In this document: piece by piece, positions 13,252 through 21,124 of the stretch
Layout of the letters: the number at the start of each line of letters is the position of its first letter
Numbering within the stretch: the first letter of the stretch is position 1
Source: a virus
Strand: one strand, 5' to 3'
DNA: 21,124 nt
Virus record (IMG/VR): IMGVR_UViG_3300036985_004809
Span: 1-21,124 of that record
The notes under the pieces: generated by a model
Seen by the model: the letters and a program-made list of their open reading frames with translations, nothing else
Told to the model about the DNA's origin: nothing
Databases searched by the model: none
Program-made: the position numbers and the translations under genes

Positions 13252-15014
13252 GCACCGTCAATATTCCGATCACCGGTGACGCGACCTCGCTGGTCGCCGC
13301 CACTCAAAAAGCCAACGCGGCGTTGAACACCATCGGAGTCGCCGCAGACAAGGCGAGCGCGAAGATCGCGCCCGCAATGAGCAGCCTGTCTGGTGGCGCG
13401 CAGAAAGCGGCGGCGGCGCTCGGGCCGTTGGGCGGCGTGCTGTCCAAGATCTCACCGGAGGCCGGTTCAGCCGCGAGCTCCATCGCCGGGCTGGCCAGTG
13501 CGGGTCAAGGGCTGGCCGCTGCGGGAACGGCGGCGGGCGTGTCCATGGTCGCCATGGCGGCGGTCCTCGGACCGGTGGCTATCGCCGTGGCCGCTCTGGC
13601 TGCGGCCTACTACGTGCTGGACCAGAACCTTCAGGCTGTTGAGGAGCAGAACCGAATCGCGGCGGAAAGAGCCGAAGACGCTACCAAACGGTTCATCGAT
13701 CAAAAGGCCGTAATCAAGGAGATCGGGGACGCCTACGCTGTGGCCGCAGGGAACCAAAGCGCCGCAGACCTGAAGGCCATTGCCCTCAAAGAAAAGCTTC
13801 AGGCGGCTTTTGCGGTTGACTTGGCCAACGCTCAAACGGCGTTGAACTACGCAAAAAAGCAAGCGCAAAACACCGGCGCTGGCTCGGACGCGGACAAGGC
13901 GCGGATTCGGGCTGAGGAAGGACTGGCGTCCATCAATGACCGCATGGAGATGCAAAACGCGCTTATAGACCAGACGATCCGCCTTGACGAAAAAAAGGCA
14001 AGCAGCGCCAAAGGCGTGAACGAAGCGGACAAGAGATCGGCGGACGCCGCGCGCGCGCAAAAGGAAGCGATCAACGCTGTTGCTACGGCTCAAACCGCAC
14101 TTGCCAGCATCACCCACGACTCCAGCGTAAGCAACCTCGACGCCCTGGGCAAAGAGGCCGACGCCTACCAGATCAAACTGGATCGCATCTACGAGCTCAC
14201 CGCCGCCGCGCTTGCCAACGCCAAAGTGGCGGGGCTGGGTGATACCAAAATCTTAGCGGAATCACTCGCTGCCCAAGAGGCCGTCGAAAAAGAGCACGCT
14301 GAGAACGTGGCTAAGATTAAAGCGACGGCGGCTGAAAAAGAGCAGAAAGAGTATGAAGACCGTATTGCTAAACTGGACGCGCTCAACGTTCAAGCGGCTG
14401 AGAAAGCCCTGTCCGATGCTGAGACCGCGTTCACCGCGCAGCTGTCCGTAGCAGAGGGCTACTACGCGGCGGCGGGTAAACTTAGCGGCCTGTTGACCGA
14501 AGCCACAAGCAAAGACTTTGACACCTCCACCGAAGCAGGCAAAGACGCGGCTATCAAACAGTTCAACACACAAAAGGCGGTTGCGGTGGCGCTGTCCATC
14601 GCGCAAGGCGCGCTTGCGGTCGTGCAGGCAATCGGCTCCGCACCGCCTCCTTTCAACATTCCGGCGATTGTAGCCACTGGCATCGCGGTCACCGCAGAGA
14701 CCGCGACCATCGCAGCGCAGCAACCAAAGTTCCACGCCGGAACCACAGGCTTTCGCCCCGACGAAGGGGGAGCAACCCTACAACGCGGAGAGGGCGTGGT
14801 CACCTCAGCAGGCATGTCCAAGCCGGGCATGAAAGAGACCGTGGCCGCTGCCAACTCGGGGCGCACGCCCGGCGGCAACGGCGGCTCTATGAACATGGTA
14901 TACCAGCACAAGGTGTACAACGAGTTCATCCGCGACAACCTGAAAGCCGGGTCGCCTCTTACACGCCGCATTGACAGCGGCACCAAAGTCGGTCACCGCC
15001 AGAGCCGGAGCTAA
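13248..15014 (+). CDS. Tape measure protein
   Basis: A 588-aa, Ala-rich, mostly helical protein placed after the tail chaperone. It sets tail length and is ejected ahead of the DNA. The N terminus has alternating Ala and small residues in heptad style (AATQKANAALNTIGVAADKASAKI). A strongly hydrophobic segment at about 98-124 (SMVAMAAVLGPVAIAVAALAAAYYVL) could insert into the host membrane. Long coiled coils fill about 125-420. A second hydrophobic stretch lies at about 440-490, and the C-terminal region (FHAGTTGFRPDEGGATLQRGEGVVTS) is typical of tape measures. No lysozyme or peptidase domain is present. At about 0.15 nm per residue the tail would be near 88 nm. The 588 residues are few for a siphophage, so the tail is short. 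Confidence 0.85.
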   Translation: MSTVNIPITGDATSLVAATQKANAALNTIGVAADKASAKIAPAMSSLSGGAQKAAAALGPLGGVLSKISPEAGSAASSIAGLASAGQGLAAAGTAAGVSMVAMAAVLGPVAIAVAALAAAYYVLDQNLQAVEEQNRIAAERAEDATKRFIDQKAVIKEIGDAYAVAAGNQSAADLKAIALKEKLQAAFAVDLANAQTALNYAKKQAQNTGAGSDADKARIRAEEGLASINDRMEMQNALIDQTIRLDEKKASSAKGVNEADKRSADAARAQKEAINAVATAQTALASITHDSSVSNLDALGKEADAYQIKLDRIYELTAAALANAKVAGLGDTKILAESLAAQEAVEKEHAENVAKIKATAAEKEQKEYEDRIAKLDALNVQAAEKALSDAETAFTAQLSVAEGYYAAAGKLSGLLTEATSKDFDTSTEAGKDAAIKQFNTQKAVAVALSIAQGALAVVQAIGSAPPPFNIPAIVATGIAVTAETATIAAQQPKFHAGTTGFRPDEGGATLQRGEGVVTSAGMSKPGMKETVAAANSGRTPGGNGGSMNMVYQHKVYNEFIRDNLKAGSPLTRRIDSGTKVGHRQSRS

Positions 15015-15016
15015 CC

Positions 15017-18000
15017 ATGTCTACCTCAACCACAAAGACTGCGCGCGGCCTGCTACTTCCGATCCACGGAGTGGACTCGACCACGTTGTTTGCCGCCTCC
15101 AGCATCACCCAGGCGGGGCCAAAGCCCGGCGTGCCTGTGGCCCAACAGCCGACTGAAATGGTCATGGAAGCCTCTGGGACGCAAGCAGCGTCTACGACCA
15201 TGCAGGTCAAGTGCCAGCAGAGCGGGATGCCCAGTGTGGACGGCGGCGGGCGGTTTGCGTGGAAGTACAGCACCGACTCTGCTACGCAGTTTCGCGCCGA
15301 CGGGTCACCGGGGCACAAAGGCATCAGCGGCTTTGAGGCGCTCGACTACACCACCACCGCAGACCGGTGGCACTACCCCAACGCGATTCGGCTGGCAAAC
15401 GACACCATGCTGCTGCTTTGCACACGCGGCCAAGACACCATTGTGGCGTGGACTAAAGCCCCCGACGCGGCGGCGTGGACGTCTTCGGTGCTCTACTCCT
15501 ACGCGGCCACGTCCAGCCAGATCATGTCCTGTGGGTTGCAGCTCCCCAACGGTCGCATCCTCGCGTTTTTTGGGGACGCGACCAACATCATCAGCAGCTA
15601 CTCCGACGACAACGGAGCGACGTGGACGATCTCTACACACGTCATCAGCGGCGACGTCGGCGTTTCGCTCACTGGTTACCCGACCACGCGAACCACAAAG
15701 CGGATGCGTTGCGCGTACATGAACGGGCAGATCTTGCTGGTTATCCACACCCTTGACGGGGACTCCGCTCAAAGCCGCGACCGCTTATTTCAGTACGCCT
15801 CAGTCACGTTGGGCGCGACCTGGGACTACGTTGACGCGACCACTGGGTACGTCACAAACTACGTCGCCGCGACCAACGCCGACCAAAACACACGCGGGTT
15901 CCACGACATTGTGGTGATCGGCGGGCAGGCCATGATTTGCTACCTCAAAGGGCAACCCACAGCAACTTTCGGTGAGGGCGGTCTGTACAACATGGTGCTC
16001 GGCAACGCCTATCAAGGCGTGCAGTCTCTGACTGAGACGCCGATGTTCCGCGACATTGGCCGTGACCTTGCAAACATCACTGCGGTCGGTGTGATCGACG
16101 AGGGCGACCTCGTGGCGTCGGTGGACGAAACCGGTATGCTGGTGTTCATCGTAAAAGACGGTGCGAACAACCGGGCAATGTTGTACGGCGAAAGCACGCG
16201 GGGGTTGGCTACCTCGACCTCAGACCTGACGTTTTACGAGCTGGCCGATCTCGCAAGTGCCACCAAGTATTACAACGAGTTTGCCGGGGCGCATCAGTTG
16301 GGGCGTCTGGTTGTAGCGCACGGCTTCAAATCGCCTTCCGACACCCACGACGAAAGCTTGTTGGTCACCTACGTTGGCGGCTACACGTCGTTGCAGCGGC
16401 ATCCGACTACCGGGAACACCGCGCTGTACTCGCCGTTCTACCTCCCCGAAAGTGTTGCGACTACTTGGACGCGCACCGACGTGCTCACCCCCACGGTGAC
16501 CCTTGCTAACGCCGCGCTCAACATTGTCTGCAACGCGATCAACGAGTCCGTAACGTGGCAGACTCCCAGCACGCTGTACGGCAAAGTCTACATCGACGCA
16601 AAGTGTACAACCACGGGCGTGGGCTCAGGCGCGTTCATTCGGGCGCGGTTTTGGGACGGGGTGTCGTCGTACTCGGTGAAGGTTCGGTTCAGCCAGCTGG
16701 CGTTCGTCGTCAGCGACGACAACGGCGGCACGCTCGCCACGGTCGCTGCGGCAGCAGCGGTGGCGGGCACCGGCATCCAAATCATGCTGACCGTTGGCTC
16801 GAGCTACTGCCGCGTGTTTTGGCGAGCGTCCAATCTTGCGGTGAAGTCCGACGCCGACCAACTTTGGCAGGACTTGGGGCTAATCACCGGTCTGGTCAAT
16901 GGTGGCGCGTCCACCTCGGTCGCACAGTTCGGTGCAGACTCTAGCCCCGTGCTTGCCCACACCCACACCACGGACGTCAAGACCGTGTCGGTGGGCGGCA
17001 CCAGCGTGATCGAGGACATTACGCAAACCAACCCGGTGAGCTTGTTTGGCCGCTGCTTGGCCTCCACGCCGCAGTACGTTGACGGGGGCCTGCGGTTGCG
17101 TGCTGCGGCGGGGCCGGGGTTCTACAACGATCTGTGGTACATTTCAACGGCGTACACCTACGGCGCTGAGAACGTGTGTACCGATGTGTCACCCAGCCCC
17201 AGTACCACTTGGCGCACGCTGTCCAACACCGCGCAAAACCTTCGGTTCGACCTCCCCGAAGTCGAGACGTACCACGAGCCCACTCGGGTGTTTGCGTTGG
17301 CGCTGTTCAACATCAACTACCGCACCGCGTTTTTGGACGGCTGGAACGGAGCGGCTTGGGTCCGCGTCCTCGACGTCAACTCTGCGTTCAACCAGTCAGG
17401 CGTCCGGTTTGCTCGCACGGGTTCCACGCTGACCGGCGTGTTTGGTTCTGGCAGCGTGCCAGGGACCAACTGGTTTACTTACAACGCGCTGGCCGGATCT
17501 CACGTCCGCATGACCGACGCATCCACCGCGATCACGGTGACTCGCCGCATTCGATCCAACACGGAGGGCGGGCTGGGTTCGGCGTGCGCGATGCAGTGCG
17601 TGATGCAGCTGGAGGACGTTGTCAACACTGACCCCACCGGTGCGGGTGTGGCAGACACAATGGAGATTTTGTCGAAAAACACGTTGACGCTGTGTACGTC
17701 AATCTCGCCGGGGTTCACCCGGTTCCGGCTCAACATTCCAGTGCAGACCGTCGCGGGGACCTACTTTGAGACCGGCACGATGGTAGCGGGCACTCTTGCG
17801 GTGTTCGGCACTCAGTACAGCCGGGGGCGTGCCGTCGCAAGCACGCAGAACACGCAGCTCACCACCGCCCGCAACGGGTCGCGAGTCGGCGTCAACCTCG
17901 GACCGGCGCGACGCTCGGTGGAGTTTGCGTGGGTGGACGGCATCAACACCATGTCGTTGTTCACCGCAGCCCCTGACCCCGACTACATCAACTTTGCGGG

Positions 18001-18265
18001 AGTGCCAACCGCCGCGCCCGCCGACACGGCGTACAAGGTTGCGGGCATCGTGGACGAAGCCAGAGGCGCGGACGCGCTTATGGTCTATGTCCCTTTCATC
18101 CAGCAGTACACGGCGTTCTTGGGCGCGCAGTTGAACATTACCGACATGAACCAGTTTTTCTTGTGCCGCGCCGTCAGCGACGTTCGTGTAGAAAGCATCC
18201 TCGGTAACGAGAAGTCTAACGAGTTGGTTCAGGTCGCTACCGTGACCTTGGAGGAAGAGGTATGA
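15017..18265 (+). CDS. Large tail-tip protein with Asp-box (sialidase-like) propeller region
   Basis: A 1082-aa beta-rich protein, the largest in the window, two bases after the tape measure stop. Residues about 110-470 look like a beta-propeller of the BNR/sialidase type: a clean Asp-box SDDNGATW at 196-203 (pattern S-x-D-x-G-x-T-W), preceded by the strand NGRILAFFGDATNIIS, and a degenerate copy SVTLGATW at 262-269. Residues about 485-640 resemble a jelly-roll lectin-type domain (TVTLANAALNIVCNAINESVTWQ ... IRARFWDGVSSYSVKVRFSQ). The rest is further beta modules. No sialidase Arg triad is evident to me, so glycan binding is as likely as cleavage. Its placement between tape measure and hub suggests distal tail or receptor binding. 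Its stop overlaps the next ATG (ATGA). Confidence 0.62.
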   Translation: MSTSTTKTARGLLLPIHGVDSTTLFAASSITQAGPKPGVPVAQQPTEMVMEASGTQAASTTMQVKCQQSGMPSVDGGGRFAWKYSTDSATQFRADGSPGHKGISGFEALDYTTTADRWHYPNAIRLANDTMLLLCTRGQDTIVAWTKAPDAAAWTSSVLYSYAATSSQIMSCGLQLPNGRILAFFGDATNIISSYSDDNGATWTISTHVISGDVGVSLTGYPTTRTTKRMRCAYMNGQILLVIHTLDGDSAQSRDRLFQYASVTLGATWDYVDATTGYVTNYVAATNADQNTRGFHDIVVIGGQAMICYLKGQPTATFGEGGLYNMVLGNAYQGVQSLTETPMFRDIGRDLANITAVGVIDEGDLVASVDETGMLVFIVKDGANNRAMLYGESTRGLATSTSDLTFYELADLASATKYYNEFAGAHQLGRLVVAHGFKSPSDTHDESLLVTYVGGYTSLQRHPTTGNTALYSPFYLPESVATTWTRTDVLTPTVTLANAALNIVCNAINESVTWQTPSTLYGKVYIDAKCTTTGVGSGAFIRARFWDGVSSYSVKVRFSQLAFVVSDDNGGTLATVAAAAAVAGTGIQIMLTVGSSYCRVFWRASNLAVKSDADQLWQDLGLITGLVNGGASTSVAQFGADSSPVLAHTHTTDVKTVSVGGTSVIEDITQTNPVSLFGRCLASTPQYVDGGLRLRAAAGPGFYNDLWYISTAYTYGAENVCTDVSPSPSTTWRTLSNTAQNLRFDLPEVETYHEPTRVFALALFNINYRTAFLDGWNGAAWVRVLDVNSAFNQSGVRFARTGSTLTGVFGSGSVPGTNWFTYNALAGSHVRMTDASTAITVTRRIRSNTEGGLGSACAMQCVMQLEDVVNTDPTGAGVADTMEILSKNTLTLCTSISPGFTRFRLNIPVQTVAGTYFETGTMVAGTLAVFGTQYSRGRAVASTQNTQLTTARNGSRVGVNLGPARRSVEFAWVDGINTMSLFTAAPDPDYINFAGVPTAAPADTAYKVAGIVDEARGADALMVYVPFIQQYTAFLGAQLNITDMNQFFLCRAVSDVRVESILGNEKSNELVQVATVTLEEEV

Positions 18266-20331
18266 GCACCACCGTCTACAAAGACTACTGGAACGCCGAA
18301 GAACTGCGGGGCAGGCGGACGTGGTGGTTGTTGGACATCACCTACGCGGGCACCGTCTACCGGCTCGCGGAAACCAACCTCAACATCACCAGCACGGCCT
18401 TGGGCGAGCTTCACTACCTGCCCTGCATCCTTAACGACGTTACCGTTGGCTACGGGTTCAGCCTGTTTGCCGACTCGGCAGAACAACAGTCCGTGGCCAT
18501 CGAGTGCCTTATGGGCTCGACGGACGTGGCCGCTATGGTGGCTGCGGGCCACGATCTCGCGGGCTCACCTTGCGTTCTGAGCAAGTACATCGAGGGCCAG
18601 GACTACGACGACCGCCGCGTGTTCGTCGTCGGTCGCATGAAAAACCCTGTCTACGGGGGAGCCGGTGAGCCTGTCCGGTTCTCGCTCGAGGATGCGTTCT
18701 TCGACGACTACGCTCTAATCCCCGATGCTGGAGCTCGCGTCACTGCCTCCACTACCAACGCCGGAACCGTCGGCCCCGACGACCTCGGCATCACCTACCC
18801 AATCGTGTTCGGCAACCCCGGCAAGTGCTCGTTGCTTACGTCGGGGAACTGCGCGGGGAGTCAAGCGGTGTGGCGCAGCAAACTGGCATTCGCGCAAGAG
18901 TTGATTGTTGCCGGGCACCCCACCAACTTGTTGATTGTCCGACTGTCAAACGATGAGTTGACGGAAGGCGCTCCGTATGTGGTCAACCAAACCGTTGACG
19001 ACGTCGGGCGTCCAATCAGCGTCATTCTGAGCAAGACCGACTTCGTGTCGCCCGCTGCCGCTTATTTAGGGCTGAACGCCACCGGTGCCCCCCCGGAACT
19101 TCTTGCAATATACGACCCCATAACCCCAGCCAACAACCTTGACATACCCGTCTATGTAAGCTGGTACATCGACGACCCCGACAACCACACCGGCGGGCTG
19201 GTCGTCAACGACCAGCTCGTGCGTGGAGCGGGCGACGTGCTCCAGTACGTTCTGGGGTTCTCAAAGTACCGCTTTGATTCCCGCCGGATTTTGGGCATTG
19301 CGGATCAGCTCAACACCTACGCCATCGACGCAACCATCGACGCTCAAGTACGGCCTTGGGACTGGGTGCGTAGCAACCTCATTCCAATCCTGCCGGTCTC
19401 GGTGACCAGCGGCACCAACGGCCTGTACTTCGTGCCGTGGGCGGCGAAATCAGGCAACCCCGTGTGCGCGCTCAACGACAGCATCGACCACGGAGTCGAG
19501 TTTGCGTTGACTATGGAGACCGACACACAGCAAATCTGCAACGATCTCACGTTGCAGTACGCCCTCGACGTGCGTACCGACACCTACCAGCAGGTGCTGC
19601 GCGCGGTGCCGACGTCGCAGACGTTTGCCACTGGGTTGCTACTGACCCGTACAGACGGCGCAATAGTCCTGACGGCCACACAACCCGATTTGCAGGGCGT
19701 CGGCATCTCCGTCGAGGTGGACGGCAACGCCGCGCCGGCGATCACCGAAGACACTGTTGCGCGCACGGTGTTGATCGAGATCAGTCTTGCGATCAACACA
19801 CTGGATCTGGTAGCAGACTTCATTAACGCTAACGCAACGTTGATTCGCGCCACGCTCCGACAAGGCTCAAACGGATCGCAAGGTGTGAACGGCTTTTACA
19901 ACCTCGACGGCTCGGGCCCCTATCTTACAAACGCGTTTGCTCAGACGACAGTGTTGACACAGGGCTTTGCTATACCTGAGCTTGCTACTCCGTACGCAAA
20001 CCTGTCGCAGAACCGGTATCGGTATGTGTCGGGCGACGGCTCCGGTGTGCTTGCAGACAACCTCGACAGCATCTGCATCTACGATCCGGCAACAGCAGCA
20101 GCGGTGTTGGCGTGGAGGATGCGGGCGTTCGCGTTCGCACACCGGTCTCTCCAGGGCATCGCCCCGGAAAGCCGGTACGGGTGGTTGCAGCTCGGCCAAG
20201 AGGTCGCGGTGACGTGCTCCCGGTTGTCGTTGTCCGCGCAGTCCATGATCGTGCAGCGGTTGGAGTACTCCAACGACGGGATGGTAGCGTTCACACTCGC
20301 GTGGATTGAAGACCCTTTCCACGACGGCTGA
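18262..20331 (+). CDS. Probable tail hub / baseplate central protein
   Basis: A 689-aa protein at the end of the tail operon. The N terminus (TWWLLDITYAGTVYRLAETNLNITS) and the segment RRVFVVGRMKNPVYGGAGEPVRFSLED at about 114-140 match a pattern I recall in hub-like tail proteins of environmental siphophages: a beta domain around the tail axis with a conserved YGGxGEPVxFSLED. The middle contains mixed alpha/beta units (VLQYVLGFSKYRFDSRRILGIADQLNTY, DWVRSNLIPILPVSV). The C-terminal end (GWLQLGQEVAVTCSRLSLSAQSMIVQRLEYSNDGMVAFTLAWIED) has the strand pattern of hub proteins. No peptidoglycan hydrolase domain is seen. It starts at an ATG overlapping the preceding stop. Confidence is moderate and rests on position plus these two blocks. 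Confidence 0.6.
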   Translation: MSTTVYKDYWNAEELRGRRTWWLLDITYAGTVYRLAETNLNITSTALGELHYLPCILNDVTVGYGFSLFADSAEQQSVAIECLMGSTDVAAMVAAGHDLAGSPCVLSKYIEGQDYDDRRVFVVGRMKNPVYGGAGEPVRFSLEDAFFDDYALIPDAGARVTASTTNAGTVGPDDLGITYPIVFGNPGKCSLLTSGNCAGSQAVWRSKLAFAQELIVAGHPTNLLIVRLSNDELTEGAPYVVNQTVDDVGRPISVILSKTDFVSPAAAYLGLNATGAPPELLAIYDPITPANNLDIPVYVSWYIDDPDNHTGGLVVNDQLVRGAGDVLQYVLGFSKYRFDSRRILGIADQLNTYAIDATIDAQVRPWDWVRSNLIPILPVSVTSGTNGLYFVPWAAKSGNPVCALNDSIDHGVEFALTMETDTQQICNDLTLQYALDVRTDTYQQVLRAVPTSQTFATGLLLTRTDGAIVLTATQPDLQGVGISVEVDGNAAPAITEDTVARTVLIEISLAINTLDLVADFINANATLIRATLRQGSNGSQGVNGFYNLDGSGPYLTNAFAQTTVLTQGFAIPELATPYANLSQNRYRYVSGDGSGVLADNLDSICIYDPATAAAVLAWRMRAFAFAHRSLQGIAPESRYGWLQLGQEVAVTCSRLSLSAQSMIVQRLEYSNDGMVAFTLAWIEDPFHDG

Positions 20332-20376
20332 CATAATGCTACGCTGTGTTATTGTGCGCTTGATTGGAGCCTGACT

Positions 20377-20664
20377 ATGCCCGAAAGCACTATAGACCGC
20401 CTGTTTGCGATGTTAGAGGCTCAGGCCCGGCTGGCGACCAAAGAGCGGGGGGCGCTGACCGATGCGTTTGAGCGGCAGATCACCGGCTTAAGGCTCGAGT
20501 TGCGGATCATTTTTATCGTTACCTCGGTGATCGTGCTTGCCCTGTCTGGTATCGGCGTCCGCCTCGCCAGCCCTGCTGGGTCAGTCACGACGACGGCGTT
20601 GGGCGCGTCAGCGTCGGAGCCGGCAGAACCGGCGGCACCGTTAGGCGATCACTTGACTCCCTGA
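20377..20664 (+). CDS. Small membrane protein, probable holin or lysis accessory
   Basis: A 95-aa protein with an amphipathic, coiled-coil-prone N terminus (IDRLFAMLEAQARLATKERGALTDAFERQITGLRLEL, about 6-42), one transmembrane segment (IIFIVTSVIVLALSGIGVRL, about 44-63) and an extended Ala/Pro/Glu/Ser-rich C terminus. This order of coil then single membrane helix resembles XhlA-type and related small lysis proteins. It precedes an amidase gene, which supports a lysis role. GGAG lies 7 nt before the ATG. The last 16 bp overlap the convergent amidase gene. The 45-bp gap before it contains CATAAT (20332-20337), a possible -10, without a convincing -35. Its C terminus could also be a spanin-like part. 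Confidence 0.62.
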   Translation: MPESTIDRLFAMLEAQARLATKERGALTDAFERQITGLRLELRIIFIVTSVIVLALSGIGVRLASPAGSVTTTALGASASEPAEPAAPLGDHLTP

Positions 20665-21124
20665 CTCGCAGCGAGGACCAGCTGCATGTAGTGATCCCAT
20701 GGCCAGTGCGCCCCGGGGTCAGTGTGGGTCACTCCAGGCACCTCGACGTGCCCAACGATGTGCTCGCGGTCCACCGGGATCGCAAACTTGCGGCACAGCA
20801 CAGCAGCGCAGCGCGCCGACGCCACCAGCATCGCCTCCGGCCACGCGGTCTGCGAGGCGTAGCCTTCGTGTTCGAACCCGATGGAGCGGTCGTTCCACCC
20901 GCGCTCCGTCGAGCTGCCCGCGTGGTAGCACTTGCGTTCGTCGGGAACCATCTGGCATACGTCGCCGACGCGGCTGAACAGGTAGTGCGCGGCGGTCGGG
21001 ACTTTGCGCCCCGACGTCTGGAACCATGCGATGGTGCCCGCAAACGAGCCTTCCATCGTGTGGATCACCAACCTGTCGATTTTGATCGAGGGCTTGCGCG
21101 GGTACATCGTGTCGTAAGCGGCGA
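20649..21124 (-). CDS. N-acetylmuramoyl-L-alanine amidase (Amidase_2 endolysin), 5' end cut by window edge
   Basis: This enzyme cleaves the bond between MurNAc and L-Ala in peptidoglycan for lysis. Numbered from the ATG at 21107, zinc ligands are expected at H16 (LVIHTMEGS), H120 (GHVEVPG) and D130 (HTDPG); the catalytic Lys of AmpD-like enzymes is replaced by H128, as in other HTDPG-type phage amidases. AAHYLFSRVGDVCQMV and SIGFEHEGYA are standard conserved blocks. The frame stays open to the window end (AAYDT before M) and no ribosome-binding site precedes the ATG at 21107, so the true start probably lies outside. It is the only - strand gene and overlaps the holin candidate tail-to-tail by 16 bp. 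No cell-wall-binding domain is visible in the covered part. Confidence 0.9.
   Translation of the reverse strand, partial: AAYDTMYPRKPSIKIDRLVIHTMEGSFAGTIAWFQTSGRKVPTAAHYLFSRVGDVCQMVPDERKCYHAGSSTERGWNDRSIGFEHEGYASQTAWPEAMLVASARCAAVLCRKFAIPVDREHIVGHVEVPGVTHTDPGAHWPWDHYMQLVLAASQGVK

Noticed and set aside
16709-16735. VSDDNGGTL as a third Asp-box in the 1082-aa protein
   Set aside because: It lacks the final Trp and lies within a segment that looks like a jelly-roll domain, so chance similarity is more likely.
20306-20337. Promoter TTGAAG/CATAAT before the lysis gene
   Set aside because: The CATAAT hexamer is good, but the spacing of 20 bp to a poor -35 is too long; it is noted only in the lysis gene entry.

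Overview
The window is a 21.1 kb piece of a tailed double-stranded DNA phage (or prophage) genome, and everything visible is phage DNA. It is GC-rich, with G or C at most third codon positions. About 98% is coding, with 24 genes on the + strand and one, cut by the right edge, on the - strand. No tRNA, rRNA, CRISPR, insertion sequence, integrase or recognisable host gene is present, so the host cannot be named. The gene set fits a long non-contractile tail: tube, terminator, chaperone, tape measure and hub are present, and there is no sheath or baseplate wedge gene.

Layout. 1-77: short non-coding lead-in with two tandem 11-bp repeats. 78-2408: DNA processing and packaging (RuvC-like Holliday-junction nuclease, probable small terminase, large terminase). 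2418-5603: portal, coiled-coil probable scaffold and major capsid protein. The capsid gene has a 159-bp structured leader and is followed by a strong hairpin, so it looks like a separately tuned expression unit. 5665-9650: poorly characterised head, neck and decoration genes, including a conserved-looking 230-aa protein, two small proteins, beta-rich virion proteins, a 70-aa single-pass membrane protein with a CxxCxxCxxC motif, a head-tail adaptor candidate and a glycine-rich adhesin-like protein. 9647-15014: tail module (tail terminator candidate, tail tube, tail assembly chaperone with a probable -1 frameshift extension, two HK97 gp10-like proteins, tape measure). 15017-20331: tail tip, with a 1082-aa protein carrying an Asp-box propeller signature and a 689-aa hub candidate. 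20377-21124: lysis, with a small membrane protein and a convergent Amidase_2 endolysin.

Most + strand genes overlap by 1-20 bp (ATGA, GTGA, TAATG junctions) or sit behind a recurring TTTTAGGAG / AAGGAG ribosome-binding site, so they probably form one long late operon with translational coupling. Terminase and portal fill the capsid assembled from scaffold and capsid protein; adaptor and neck proteins close it; tube and tape measure build the tail under the chaperones; the tip proteins bind and possibly degrade a surface glycan; the membrane protein and amidase release progeny.

The best leads are the probable programmed -1 frameshift in the tail chaperone, the structured capsid leader with its downstream attenuator-like hairpin, the membrane-anchored Cys-motif protein inside the virion operon, the two adjacent gp10-like genes placed after the chaperone, and the glycine-rich adhesin inserted in the neck genes.
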